Origin: Runella sp.
Lineage (GTDB): Bacteria > Bacteroidota > Bacteroidia > Cytophagales > Spirosomataceae
Assembly: GCF_027484545.1 (NCBI RefSeq)
Contig: NZ_JAIXST010000203.1
Location: forward strand, 1 to 49,506
Direction of reading: 5' to 3'
DNA: 49,506 bases
Of this stretch, positions 1 to 8,089 are shown piece by piece (position 1 is the stretch's first letter; every line of letters starts with the position of its first letter). The notes under the pieces were generated by a model. That model saw only the letters and a program-made list of their open reading frames with translations. It ran no database searches and was not told the origin of the DNA. A program made the translations under genes and the position numbers.

Positions 1-60
1 AATGAATGCATGAAATTTGCCAATCGTTCTGGTTCGCTTATTTCTACTTTCTTTTTCATT
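1..60 (-). CDS. Start of an unidentified protein, cut by the window edge
   Basis: An ATG at 60 opens a frame that runs off the left edge. The visible 19 complete codons read MKKKVEISEPERLANFMHS. It lies 51 nt downstream of the stop of the receiver-domain gene on the same strand, so it could be the next gene of that operon. Alternatively the region is the remains of a longer response regulator (see the neighbouring entry). Too little is visible to name a family. Confidence 0.3.
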
Positions 61-111
61 TCGCAAAATTGCAATTATTTTAGTTTTGATTCCAAGAAGT
101 TCGGTCGTTCT

Positions 112-468
112 CTATAACTTCTTCAATTTTTCTACCGTTTTTGCCAAACGTTCTATTTCGATGGGTTTAAGCAGGTAGTCAATCGAATTCTCTTCAAATG
201 CTTTCATTGCATATTGGTCATAAGCCGTCGCAAAAATCACCATGGGCATATCAGTCAAATGAGCAAGCATTTCAAAACCGGTCATTAAAGGCATTTCGAT
301 GTCTAAAAAAATAACATCCGGCCGTAATTCCGTAATTAAAGTAAGCCCTTCGACACCATTACCGGCTTCCCCAATAATATCAAAAGTAGCTTCAAACTGA
401 TTAAGCAAGCGCCGCAAACGAGCGCGGGCCAAAGGTTCATCGTCAATTAGTAGCGTTTTTAATGGCAT
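112..468 (-). CDS. Response regulator receiver-domain protein (LytR/AlgR type, receiver only)
   Basis: The 118-residue product is a complete CheY-like receiver domain. The acidic pair is in LLIDDEP near residues 9-10, the phospho-acceptor Asp is in VIFLDIEMP near residue 56, the conserved Thr/Ala is in FATAYD and the Lys is in YLLKPIE near residue 102. The wording (DDEPLARARLRRLL, AFEENSIDYLLKP) is that of LytTR-family regulators, which normally continue with a linker and a DNA-binding LytTR domain to about 240 residues. Here a TAG stop follows VEKLKKL. The same frame stays open after the stop to the window edge. It may be a genuine single-domain regulator or a truncated or disrupted LytTR regulator. 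No histidine kinase lies next to it inside the window. Confidence 0.85.
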   Translation of the reverse strand: MPLKTLLIDDEPLARARLRRLLNQFEATFDIIGEAGNGVEGLTLITELRPDVIFLDIEMPLMTGFEMLAHLTDMPMVIFATAYDQYAMKAFEENSIDYLLKPIEIERLAKTVEKLKKL

Positions 469-615
469 GATTTTCGTTTGCAGCTTACAATTTAGAGTGT
501 ATTATAAAATTTATACGGCAAAATAGTGAATTTCGTACTTGAACCAAACAGCGAGAAGAGGCGTTTTCATTTTGCTGAGAATAGAAGTAATTTTGAATTT
601 AAAAAACGCCGGACC

Positions 616-1215
616 GTGAATTACCGCCTGTTAACTTATTATTTAGTGTTTGTTTGCTTCCTTTTGGAGTCTTGTAACATGGATCGCCGCGTTGAAGGCT
701 CTAAAGAAGCCGTTGAAAAAATGAAAAGCATGCAAATCAAACGCGTTACCAACCCGCAGGTTATTGAGATTGTGGATGACTGGGGAGAGCGGATTGTAAA
801 GCAGGCCCAACTGCAGTTAGAAAGTGTTTTATCCAAGCCTAAAGCCGATTTTTCGCAACTCTGTCAACTAAAGGGAACGCGTAAAATAGATTCTTTAGCA
901 AGCCTGTATGCCGTTCAAATCAGCCTGTTGGGGGCAAAAGACATTAAAAATCCGGCACTTTCCACCAAAGAACAGGAGGTAATGGACGCTTATCTGTACA
1001 ATGCGGAAAATAAGATTTCGCAAATCTCCAATATCCAGAAGTTGGGAGATTCGTTATTTATATATACCTCCCCTATCCCACTTACGAATAGGATTTGCCA
1101 AAAATGTTTTGGTGAAGATGCCACGCATTTAGCAGTATGGCGCGTAAGGTTCAGAAAGAGCGACGTCATACGAAAAGTGAATGCGAAGTCGTTGGAAAAT
1201 AAGAGAAAAAGTTAA
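616..1215 (+). CDS. DUF3365/Tll0287-like lipoprotein with altered heme motif
   Basis: I start this gene at a GTG (616) instead of the ATG at 526. The GTG places a short hydrophobic signal (LLTYYLVFVCFLLESC) at the N-terminus, ending in a lipobox Cys near residue 20. This predicts a 199-residue lipoprotein. The rest resembles the Tll0287-like/DUF3365 domain of heme-binding sensor proteins: a helical region, then KNPALSTKEQEVMDAY (the R/K-N-P...E..V motif), then a Cys pair near the end. That family normally carries CxxCH for covalent heme. Here the motif reads CQKCFG, so the axial His is replaced by Phe. It ends 26 nt before dsbD on the same strand, which fits a link to extracytoplasmic thiol or heme chemistry. 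Family assignment is by motif pattern and is moderately sure. Confidence 0.7.
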   Translation: MNYRLLTYYLVFVCFLLESCNMDRRVEGSKEAVEKMKSMQIKRVTNPQVIEIVDDWGERIVKQAQLQLESVLSKPKADFSQLCQLKGTRKIDSLASLYAVQISLLGAKDIKNPALSTKEQEVMDAYLYNAENKISQISNIQKLGDSLFIYTSPIPLTNRICQKCFGEDATHLAVWRVRFRKSDVIRKVNAKSLENKRKS

Positions 1216-1241
1216 TTGTTCCCAGTCATCCTTAATTACCT

Positions 1242-3305
1242 ATGAAAAGTTTAATCAGTGCTGTCTTCATTTTATTGACTTTTACCGCTTTTGGCCAAAT
1301 CCAAAATCGGGCACAGTGGACGTTTGAATCTCCCAAAAACGAAGTAAAAGTAGGGGATGTAGTTGAAGTTAAATTCAATGTGGTTGTTGACGCCGGTTGG
1401 TATTTATATTCCAGTGAATTTCCTGCCGAAGGACCTACAAAAGCCGAATTTAAATTTAAGAAAAATCCTACGTTTGAAACCATAGGGAAAATTAAGCCAG
1501 TCGGTTTTCATGAAAAATATGATGAGATATGGGAAGCAAAAATCAGTATAGCCGAAGGGAAAGCTTCCTTTGTCCAAAAAATTAAGATTCTTCAGGTAAA
1601 TCCTGTGATTGAAGGAAGTTTAGATGGGCAAACCTGTACTGTAAAAGATGGATTATGTGTGCCAGTCAGCGCAGAGTTTAAATTTCCTGCCATTAAAGTT
1701 GTGGCCGCAGACACCAAAAAAGTCGAAGCCACTCCTACGCAACCCGTCACAAATGAGCAAGCAACAGCTGCCACTTCAACCACCGCAGACAGCAGCAAGT
1801 CTTCATTAGAAAGTGCACAACCTGAACCGGCAGCGCAAGCCTCAACCGATTGGTCGCCCACTGTCAATAGCGAACCACTTACCAACGAACCCGAAGAATC
1901 TCTTTGGAGTTTTCTATTGGCTTGCTTTTTAGGAGGATTGGCCTCGATTTTTATGCCGTGTATTTATCCCATCATGCCGATGACGGTGAGCTATTTCACC
2001 AAACAGGAACACGGCACAGGCAAAGCACTGCTTTATGGACTTTCGATTGTAGCAATTTTTACCTTATTGGGCTTTTTGGTATCCCGCATCGGTGGAGCAC
2101 AAGCCGCTAATTTTATCAGTACTCACTGGGTGCCAAATGCCATTTTCTTTATTGTATTTATCCTTTTTGGGTTGTCATTTTTAGGTTTATTTGAAATTGT
2201 GCTTCCCAATTCGTTTGTCAATAGTGTCGATAAACAAGCCGATAAAGGTGGCCTTATCGGTATTTTCTTCATGGCTTTGACCCTCGTCGTTGTTTCTTTT
2301 TCCTGTACGGCTCCGATTGCCGGCTCGCTGCTGATTTTGGCTTCCAAAGGCAACGAAGTGATGCGTCCTGTCTTGGGAATGATTGCTTTTTCAGTACCTT
2401 TTGCAGTTGTATTCACGGGATTGGCAATGTTCCCCAAATTCCTCAAAAGCCTTCCTAAATCAGGCGGTTGGCTCAACGAGTTTAAAGTAGTTTTCGGTTT
2501 GTTGGAATTTGCCTTAGCGCTTAAATTTTTGAGTAATATCGACTTGGCGTATCGTTGGAACACACTCGACCGCGAGATTTTTTTAGCGATTTGGATTGTG
2601 TTATTCTCCATCATTGGATTTTACATACTGGGTAAACTTCGTATGGATAAAGACACGCCTATCAAAGGAATAAGCATTCCGCGATTGTTGATTTCGTCGG
2701 CTACCTTTGCGTTTGTGGTCTATATGATTCCTGGTATGTTTGGAGCTCCGTTGCGGGCCTTATCGGGTTGGTTGCCTCCCGAACAAACGCAGGATTTCTA
2801 TTTGACCAATGCCGTGGAAAGCGGAAGTACTTCTACTTCATTCACCAAAGCAGACCGTAATAAACCACACCTTCCGCATGGCTTAGAGGGTTATTTTGAT
2901 TACGAGCAGGCACTTGCCCAAGCAAAAACCGTTGGAAAGCCCGTTTTCATTGATTTTACTGGTTTCAACTGCGCCAATTGCCGAAAAATGGAAGCCAACG
3001 TTTGGCCACAGTCCGAAGTGCTGAACCGTCTTAAAAATGATTTTGTGATCGCGTCTCTTTACGTAGATGACAAAACCGAGCTTCCCAAAGAAAAGCAATT
3101 TGTTTCGAGCTACGATAAACGTGAAAAAACAACAATTGGCGACAAAAACGCCGATTTGCAAATCACGAAGTTCAATAATAACGCTCAGCCTTTTTACTGC
3201 GTCGTAACACCTGACGGTGAGCTCCTTACCAAACCCGTAGGATACACAAGTACTGAAGAATTTGTACAATTTTTAGACGCGGGCTTAGGGAAATTTAAAC
3301 GTTAA
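1242..3305 (+). CDS. dsbD: Thiol:disulfide interchange protein DsbD
   Basis: This inner-membrane protein passes reducing power from cytoplasmic thioredoxin to periplasmic substrates such as cytochrome c maturation factors. The 687 residues show the usual three parts. First comes a signal peptide (ends ...TAFGQ) and an N-terminal beta domain with a Cys pair (C132, C139). A Thr/Ala/Ser-rich linker (about residues 155-220) follows. Next is a transmembrane core of about eight helices with the two redox cysteines in FMPCIYP (C240) and SFSCTAP (C355). Last is a thioredoxin domain with C577-A-N-C580. The linker is long and low in complexity. Length and order match the family, so the call is firm. 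The upstream DUF3365-like lipoprotein is close enough to share its transcript. Confidence 0.95.
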   Translation: MKSLISAVFILLTFTAFGQIQNRAQWTFESPKNEVKVGDVVEVKFNVVVDAGWYLYSSEFPAEGPTKAEFKFKKNPTFETIGKIKPVGFHEKYDEIWEAKISIAEGKASFVQKIKILQVNPVIEGSLDGQTCTVKDGLCVPVSAEFKFPAIKVVAADTKKVEATPTQPVTNEQATAATSTTADSSKSSLESAQPEPAAQASTDWSPTVNSEPLTNEPEESLWSFLLACFLGGLASIFMPCIYPIMPMTVSYFTKQEHGTGKALLYGLSIVAIFTLLGFLVSRIGGAQAANFISTHWVPNAIFFIVFILFGLSFLGLFEIVLPNSFVNSVDKQADKGGLIGIFFMALTLVVVSFSCTAPIAGSLLILASKGNEVMRPVLGMIAFSVPFAVVFTGLAMFPKFLKSLPKSGGWLNEFKVVFGLLEFALALKFLSNIDLAYRWNTLDREIFLAIWIVLFSIIGFYILGKLRMDKDTPIKGISIPRLLISSATFAFVVYMIPGMFGAPLRALSGWLPPEQTQDFYLTNAVESGSTSTSFTKADRNKPHLPHGLEGYFDYEQALAQAKTVGKPVFIDFTGFNCANCRKMEANVWPQSEVLNRLKNDFVIASLYVDDKTELPKEKQFVSSYDKREKTTIGDKNADLQITKFNNNAQPFYCVVTPDGELLTKPVGYTSTEEFVQFLDAGLGKFKR

Positions 3306-3352
3306 AAATCTCTAAAAGAGGCTATTTTGAAGGATGTTCAATTGTATTTTGT

Positions 3353-3360
3353 TAGTTTTG
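3353..3360 (+). promoter_or_regulatory. Predicted Bacteroidota -7 promoter box
   Basis: TAGTTTTG fits the TAnnTTTG consensus. It ends 25 nt before the ATG of the small gene at 3385. A TTTG at 3326-3329 lies slightly too far upstream (23 nt spacer against the usual 19-21). It probably starts the transcript for the small gene, the DUF6169-like gene and the LptF/G permease. Confidence 0.45.
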
Positions 3361-3384
3361 TGATACTAATAATATATTTAAGCT

Positions 3385-3549
3385 ATGGAAATTACAATAA
3401 CTATTCCGAAAGGAAGCAACTTAGAGCAGGCTGTAAGGGATATGATAAAAGATAAGAACGAAATTCATCAGGAATTGAGTAAAGGAAATACTTCTGTTAT
3501 CACACAAAAAGGCCGCAAAATTGTTCGAGTCTCCTTACCCAATCGTTGA
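3385..3549 (+). CDS. Small 54-residue protein overlapping the next gene
   Basis: The frame starts at an ATG and encodes MEITITIPKGSNLEQAVRDM and so on, ending KIVRVSLPNR. It has a beta-like start, a charged helical centre (KDKNEIHQELSKG) and a basic C-terminus, with no signal peptide or membrane segment. It sits 25 nt after a predicted -7 box, and its last 29 nt overlap the following gene in another frame. That overlap makes translational coupling likely. Small gene plus overlapping larger gene is the layout of antitoxin/toxin pairs, but nothing in either sequence proves this. I do not recognise the family. Confidence 0.6.
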   Translation: MEITITIPKGSNLEQAVRDMIKDKNEIHQELSKGNTSVITQKGRKIVRVSLPNR

Positions 3550-4000
3550 AAACCCCGACGGTACTTACTCTTTTTTATCAGATTATGGCATCAATTACAG
3601 TATTGCTCTTTTTGATGCCTCTTTCCATTTCAACAATATAGTTATTCCTGAAGGAAATATTGTAGAGTTCAGCTTCGGGGCTGATAAGGAACTTCCAATT
3701 GACAAAAAAGTAACTGACACTGTACTACAGTTTTTATCTGATTTTTTTCAAAATCCACAAAATGTGCTGCTTTATGTTTGTGAGAGCATTGACCGTAAAC
3801 AATTACCTCGCAAAAGAGTTTTTGATAAATGGTTTTTGAAATATGGTCATACAGATTTAGAAAAATATGACTTTTCATTCTCTTTAGATGATATTATCAT
3901 CACGGGAGCGGTCATTATAGATGCAAAAAATACAGAGCGAGAAGTTCTGTTAAACGCTTTTTTAGAAAGCTATCAAGTTTATTCTGACTACAAATCATGA
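3521..4000 (+). CDS. DUF6169-like protein, TTG start
   Basis: This 159-residue soluble protein starts at a TTG (3521), because no ATG precedes the conserved opening YPIVENPDGTYSFLSDYGINYSIAF-like region. It resembles the Bacteroidota family DUF6169: an N-terminal beta-rich part with YSF/Y-x-V strands, the segment EFSFG, and a C-terminal part containing KRVFDKWF. It has no signal peptide, membrane helix or recognisable catalytic motif. It overlaps the 54-residue gene by 29 nt and the LptF/G gene by 4 nt (ATGA), so all three are probably translated from one message. Function unknown; family assignment is from memory of the sequence pattern. Confidence 0.75.
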   Translation: MFESPYPIVENPDGTYSFLSDYGINYSIALFDASFHFNNIVIPEGNIVEFSFGADKELPIDKKVTDTVLQFLSDFFQNPQNVLLYVCESIDRKQLPRKRVFDKWFLKYGHTDLEKYDFSFSLDDIIITGAVIIDAKNTEREVLLNAFLESYQVYSDYKS

Positions 4001-5073
4001 AAATTTTAGATAGATACATTCTCAAAAACTTTCTCATTACTTACGTCTTTACGGTACTTGTAACGCTGTTGATTATCTGCGTGATTGACTTTACCGAAAA
4101 GATTGACAACTTCCGCAAATTCAACCCTCCCCTTCACGAAATTTTGCTGGATTATTACGGCAATCTAATTCCGTATTATGCCAATTATTTGAGTCCGTTA
4201 TTGGTATTTATTGCTACTGTATTTTTTACAGCCCGTATGGCTGCCCGCACGGAAATTATCGCCATTTTCAGCAGCGGAATCAGTTTTCTACGAATGTTAG
4301 TCCCCTATTTTATCGGTTCCATACTATTGGCAGCCTTTACATTTTACATGGTAGGTTGGGTCATCCCTCGGGCTAATAAAATCCGTTTGGCATTTGAATA
4401 TAAGTACATCGAAGATCAATATTATTTCAGTCAGCGCAATTTTCACATCAAAGTAGCTCCCAAGCATTATGCCTATTTGGAAAGCTACAACAATGCCTCC
4501 CTGACGGGTTTTAAATTTACACTCGAACACATAGAGGGGAATCAACTAATAGAAAAACTGACCTCTGACCGCATCGTGTGGGAAAAAAAAAAAAAAAAAT
4601 GGACTATTTTTGATTATAAAATCAGGAAAATCAATGGAATCCATGAGACAATTACTCAGGGAGTTCAAATAGACACTACACTCAATCTCAGCCCCAAAGA
4701 CTTTGAAAACGATAAAAATCGCTTTGAAGAATTGACGCTAACTCAGCTAAACGATTATATAGAACTGCTCAAGTTGCGCGGTGCAGACGGAGTAGAAACG
4801 TATTTGTTAGAAAAACACACCCGTTTTACTCACCCTTTTGCATTTATTATCCTTACCATTATTGGGGTTGTGGTCTCTGCCCGAAAAAGTCGGCGCGGCT
4901 CGGGGCTGCAAATTGCCTTTGGTTTTATTCTGGCTTTTGTATATCTGTTGTTCTTTATGCTGGCTAAAGGCATTGCCGAGTCTGGCAAAATCAATACCAT
5001 GTTGGCCGTTTGGCTACCCAATATTATCTTCGCAGGTATTGGCTTTGTTTTGTACAAAACCTTGCCGAGGTAA
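3997..5073 (+). CDS. LptF/LptG (YjgP/YjgQ) family lipopolysaccharide export permease
   Basis: This is a transmembrane subunit of the LptB2FG exporter, which extracts lipopolysaccharide from the inner membrane. The 358 residues have the family layout. There is an opening MKILDRYILKNFL and a first helix. The next helices lie near residues 55-75 and 95-120, followed by a periplasmic beta-jellyroll (about 125-260). Three C-terminal helices follow, including FAFIILTIIGVVVSARKSRRG. The start ATG overlaps the preceding stop (ATGA). A run of 17 adenines inside the jellyroll region encodes five lysines; gain or loss of one A would end translation soon after. Only one of the F/G pair is visible here. 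Whether this is LptF or LptG cannot be decided. Confidence 0.92.
   Translation: MKILDRYILKNFLITYVFTVLVTLLIICVIDFTEKIDNFRKFNPPLHEILLDYYGNLIPYYANYLSPLLVFIATVFFTARMAARTEIIAIFSSGISFLRMLVPYFIGSILLAAFTFYMVGWVIPRANKIRLAFEYKYIEDQYYFSQRNFHIKVAPKHYAYLESYNNASLTGFKFTLEHIEGNQLIEKLTSDRIVWEKKKKKWTIFDYKIRKINGIHETITQGVQIDTTLNLSPKDFENDKNRFEELTLTQLNDYIELLKLRGADGVETYLLEKHTRFTHPFAFIILTIIGVVVSARKSRRGSGLQIAFGFILAFVYLLFFMLAKGIAESGKINTMLAVWLPNIIFAGIGFVLYKTLPR
4583..4599 (+). repeat. 17-A homopolymer tract inside the permease gene
   Basis: Seventeen consecutive A residues lie within the LptF/G coding region and are read as the end of a Glu codon plus five Lys codons. At 18 A the frame ends after four more codons (ATG GAC TAT TTT TGA). 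At 16 A it ends at a TAG about 24 codons on. Only the length seen here (or plus/minus 3) gives full-length protein. Confidence 0.95.
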
Positions 5074-5176
5074 GCGAAAAAAAATTCACCCAAATTAGGG
5101 TACTTATCTCCCGAAGGTTTTGCACTATTTCACATCGTACAATCAACAACTAACAACAACTAAATCCACGTTTGAA

Positions 5177-7552
5177 ATGAAAAAATGGCTAATCACCTAC
5201 TGTTTAGTAGTTACGACTCACCTCCTCATGGCGCAGCAGCCTGCTCCCGCCAACTACCACGCCAACTCCCGTTTTGAGCAAATGGGAACCGCTATGCCTA
5301 CGCCCAATACGACCCGAACGGCCTCCGGTGCGCCTGGAAAAGAGTATTGGCAGAACCGCGTAGATTATGACATCAAAGTGGAACTAAATGATGAAAAACA
5401 GCATTTAACGGGCTCCGAAGCCGTTACCTATTTCAATAATTCTCCCGATGAACTGCGTTACATTTGGATGCAATTGGATCAAAATCTGTTTCAGAAAAAC
5501 TCCATGTCATCGCAAACGCGTACAAGTTCAGTCAATGAGAAAGGAATGCCAATGGCTTCTATCATGCGTACAATGATCGAAAAAGACTATGGTCATAAAA
5601 TCACGTTGGTAAAAGACATCAAAACAGGCCAACCGCTTAAATACACGATCAACGAAACCATGATGCGCATTGAGGTTCCCGCACCCCTGAAAACCGGTCA
5701 ATCGTTTAGTTTTCAGATAGACTGGAATTATAACATTACTGATTTTCGCTATGCGCAAGGACGCTCAGGAGCTGAGTTTTTCCAAAAAGACGGCAATTTT
5801 ATCTACGAAATAGCTCAGTGGTTTCCGCGTGCCTGCGTCTATGATGATGTAAACGGTTGGCAAAACAAGCAATTTTTGGGACAGGGCGAATTTACATTGG
5901 CCTTTGGAAATTATAAAGTAGCGATTACGGTTCCTAATGACCATTTGGTTGGCGCTTCCGGCGAGTTGCAAAATGCCACACAAGTTCTATCTGCGGAGCA
6001 ATTAAAACGTTTTGACCAAGCTCGCAAGACGTTTGACAAACCTGTACTTATTGTCAATCAGGAAGAAGCGACCAAAAACGAATCCAATAAACCAAGCGGC
6101 AAAAAAACGTGGATTTTCAAAGCAGATAACGTACGCGATTTTGCTTTTGCCACTTCTCGGAAATTCATCTGGGATGCTATGAACGTAGAGTTGAACGGCA
6201 AAAAAATTATGGCCATGTCGTTTTACCCTAAAGAAGCCAATCCGCTCTGGGGACAATATTCGACCATGCTGGTAGCGCATACAGTAAGAACGTATTCCAA
6301 GCTCACCTTTGATTATCCTTATCCCGTAGCTCAGTCCATTCACGGGCCCGTTGGCGGAATGGAATATCCGATGATTTCATTTAACGGCGCACGCCCGGAA
6401 GCTGACGGCACCTACTCACAAGGCACTAAAAACTTTTTGATTCAGGTCGTTATTCACGAAGTAGGACACAATTGGTTCCCGATGATTGTCAATTCAGACG
6501 AACGTCAATGGTCATGGATGGATGAAGGATTGAACTCTTTCATGGAATATTTGGCCACTAAAGAATGGGATCGCAGCATGGGTGGTGACGTAGCCGAACC
6601 ACAGAACATTGTAGACTACATGCGCACCGAACCATCGAAGCAAGTGCCTATTATGTCAAGTTCGGACAACATCATGGGTTTTGGGCCAAACGCCTATACC
6701 AAGCCGGCAACCGGCTTGAATATCCTGCGCGAGACCATTATGGGCCGCGAATTGTTTGATTATGCTTTCAAAGAATACGCTAACCGTTGGAAATTCAAGC
6801 ACCCAACTCCAGCTGACTTTTTCCGCACCATGGAAGATGCCTCAGGCGTAGACTTGGATTGGTTTTGGAAAGGTTGGTTCTACGGCGTTGAACCCGTTGA
6901 CCAAGACTTAGTCGAAGTCGAGTGGTTTGCCTTGGATACTCAAAACCCCGATATTACCAAAGCCGACGCCAAAAAAGAAGCCGATGCCAAACGCAATACC
7001 GTAGCCCGTCAGCGCGACAAAGACTATATCAAAGAATCAGTGGTAGAGAAAAATCCGGATATGAAAGACTTCTACAATACCTACGACCCTTACAAAGTGA
7101 CAGACGCTGATAAGAAAAAATACGAGACTTATTTGGCAAGTTTAAATCCTGATGAGCGCAAATTGGTCGAATCCGGGGTGAATTTCTACACATTGAAAGT
7201 AAAAAACAAAGGCGGTTTGCCGATGCCGGTCATTGTGAAGATGCAGTTTGAAGACGGCACCGATTCAGTAGCCCGATTCCCGGCGGAGATTTGGCGGTTG
7301 AATGACCAAAACGTTTCCAAAGTAATTACCAGTAAAAAGAAAGTCGTTCAATGGACTTTGGACCCCTATCGTGAGATTGCCGATATTGACGAAGAAAGCA
7401 ACAGCTTCCCGCGTCAACCGACACAACCTACTAAATTCCAGTTATTTAAAGGTGGACAGGGTTTCCAACGCGGCGGAGGCACGAATCCGATGCGGGAAGC
7501 TCAACAAAGCCAACTTCCGAAAGCAGGACAGCAAGGCGGGGCCAAAAATTAA
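5177..7552 (+). CDS. Exported M1-family metallopeptidase
   Basis: This is a zinc aminopeptidase-type hydrolase of the M1 (gluzincin) family, predicted to be exported. I start at the ATG at 5177, which gives a signal peptide (MKKWLITYCLVVTTHLLMAQ). A TTG-started frame beginning at 5120 adds an unlikely extension. Numbering from 5177, the 791 residues include a substrate-recognition motif of GAMEN type (GPVGGMEYP, about 390), zinc ligands in HEVGH (427-431) and the third ligand Glu450 in WMDEG, giving the expected HExxH-18-E spacing. The C-terminal part is long and charged, with KADAKKEADAKR near 600. The last 50 residues are rich in Gln, Gly and Arg, which is disordered-looking. It has its own terminator downstream. 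The natural peptide substrates are unknown. Confidence 0.93.
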   Translation: MKKWLITYCLVVTTHLLMAQQPAPANYHANSRFEQMGTAMPTPNTTRTASGAPGKEYWQNRVDYDIKVELNDEKQHLTGSEAVTYFNNSPDELRYIWMQLDQNLFQKNSMSSQTRTSSVNEKGMPMASIMRTMIEKDYGHKITLVKDIKTGQPLKYTINETMMRIEVPAPLKTGQSFSFQIDWNYNITDFRYAQGRSGAEFFQKDGNFIYEIAQWFPRACVYDDVNGWQNKQFLGQGEFTLAFGNYKVAITVPNDHLVGASGELQNATQVLSAEQLKRFDQARKTFDKPVLIVNQEEATKNESNKPSGKKTWIFKADNVRDFAFATSRKFIWDAMNVELNGKKIMAMSFYPKEANPLWGQYSTMLVAHTVRTYSKLTFDYPYPVAQSIHGPVGGMEYPMISFNGARPEADGTYSQGTKNFLIQVVIHEVGHNWFPMIVNSDERQWSWMDEGLNSFMEYLATKEWDRSMGGDVAEPQNIVDYMRTEPSKQVPIMSSSDNIMGFGPNAYTKPATGLNILRETIMGRELFDYAFKEYANRWKFKHPTPADFFRTMEDASGVDLDWFWKGWFYGVEPVDQDLVEVEWFALDTQNPDITKADAKKEADAKRNTVARQRDKDYIKESVVEKNPDMKDFYNTYDPYKVTDADKKKYETYLASLNPDERKLVESGVNFYTLKVKNKGGLPMPVIVKMQFEDGTDSVARFPAEIWRLNDQNVSKVITSKKKVVQWTLDPYREIADIDEESNSFPRQPTQPTKFQLFKGGQGFQRGGGTNPMREAQQSQLPKAGQQGGAKN

Positions 7553-7562
7553 TAGGTATTAC

Positions 7563-7594
7563 AAGGGCGGGAATTTATTTCCGCCCTTATTTTT
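7563..7594 (+). terminator. Rho-independent terminator after the M1 peptidase gene
   Basis: An AAGGGCGG-GAA stem pairs with TT-TCCGCCCTT and is followed by ATTTTTG. It begins 11 nt after the M1 stop. A TATTTTTG (-7-like) motif at 7588-7595 overlaps its tail and could serve the RidA gene. Confidence 0.85.
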
Positions 7595-7663
7595 GTATAA
7601 ACAATTGAGCAGAATCAGTTTGCAGTGTGTTTACAATCAGTATTCACTCAAAATTACTTACGC

Positions 7664-8053
7664 ATGAAACGAATCAACATATCTTCGGGAGCACCGTGGG
7701 AGGCGGTTGTTGGCTATTCAAGGGCAGTACGAGTGGGAAATGTAGTCGAAGTAACGGGTACAGTAGCCACCGATGAAAACGGCCCTGTTGCCTTGGGAGA
7801 TGCGTATGGCCAAACAAAGTTTATCATTAGAAAAATTGAGACCATATTAAAGCAGACAGGCGCTTCACTTTCGGATGTGGTGCGAACCCGGATGTTTGTA
7901 ACCGATATTTCACAATGGGAAGCTTACGGACGTGCGCACGGGGAGTTTTTCGGCGAGATTCTTCCGTGTACTACCATGGTTGAAGTGTCGAAACTTATAT
8001 CCCCGGAATATATGATTGAGATTGAAGCAACTGCAATTCTTCAAAATGGGTAG
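7664..8053 (+). CDS. RidA family (YjgF/YER057c/UK114) protein
   Basis: RidA proteins hydrolyse reactive enamine/imine intermediates such as 2-aminoacrylate. The 129-residue product begins MKRINISSGAPWE at the ATG at 7664; longer frames upstream are rejected because the family starts here. It shows the chorismate-mutase-like fold signatures VVEVTGTVATDE, FIIRKIETILKQTGASLSDVVRTRMFVTDI and the C-terminal PEYMIEIEATAIL. The Arg in VRTRMFVTD is at the position of the active-site Arg105 of true RidA. The C-terminal motif differs from the RidA archetype (IEIEATAI instead of VEIEAIA), so it may belong to a sister subgroup. It stands alone between terminators. Confidence 0.92.
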   Translation: MKRINISSGAPWEAVVGYSRAVRVGNVVEVTGTVATDENGPVALGDAYGQTKFIIRKIETILKQTGASLSDVVRTRMFVTDISQWEAYGRAHGEFFGEILPCTTMVEVSKLISPEYMIEIEATAILQNG

Positions 8054-8061
8054 AAAATAGC

Positions 8062-8087
8062 AAAGGGGATGCAAACTCATCCCCTTT
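8062..8087. terminator. Bidirectional terminator between ridA-like gene and manC
   Basis: AAAGGGGATG (8062-8071) pairs perfectly with CATCCCCTTT (8078-8087) across a six-base loop. It sits between two convergent genes and would end transcription from both sides. Confidence 0.8.
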
Positions 8088-8089
8088 GA

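Noticed and set aside
2123-2614. 163-codon open frame on the minus strand
   Set aside because: Complement of the DsbD membrane core; hydrophobic codons give long open frames on the other strand.
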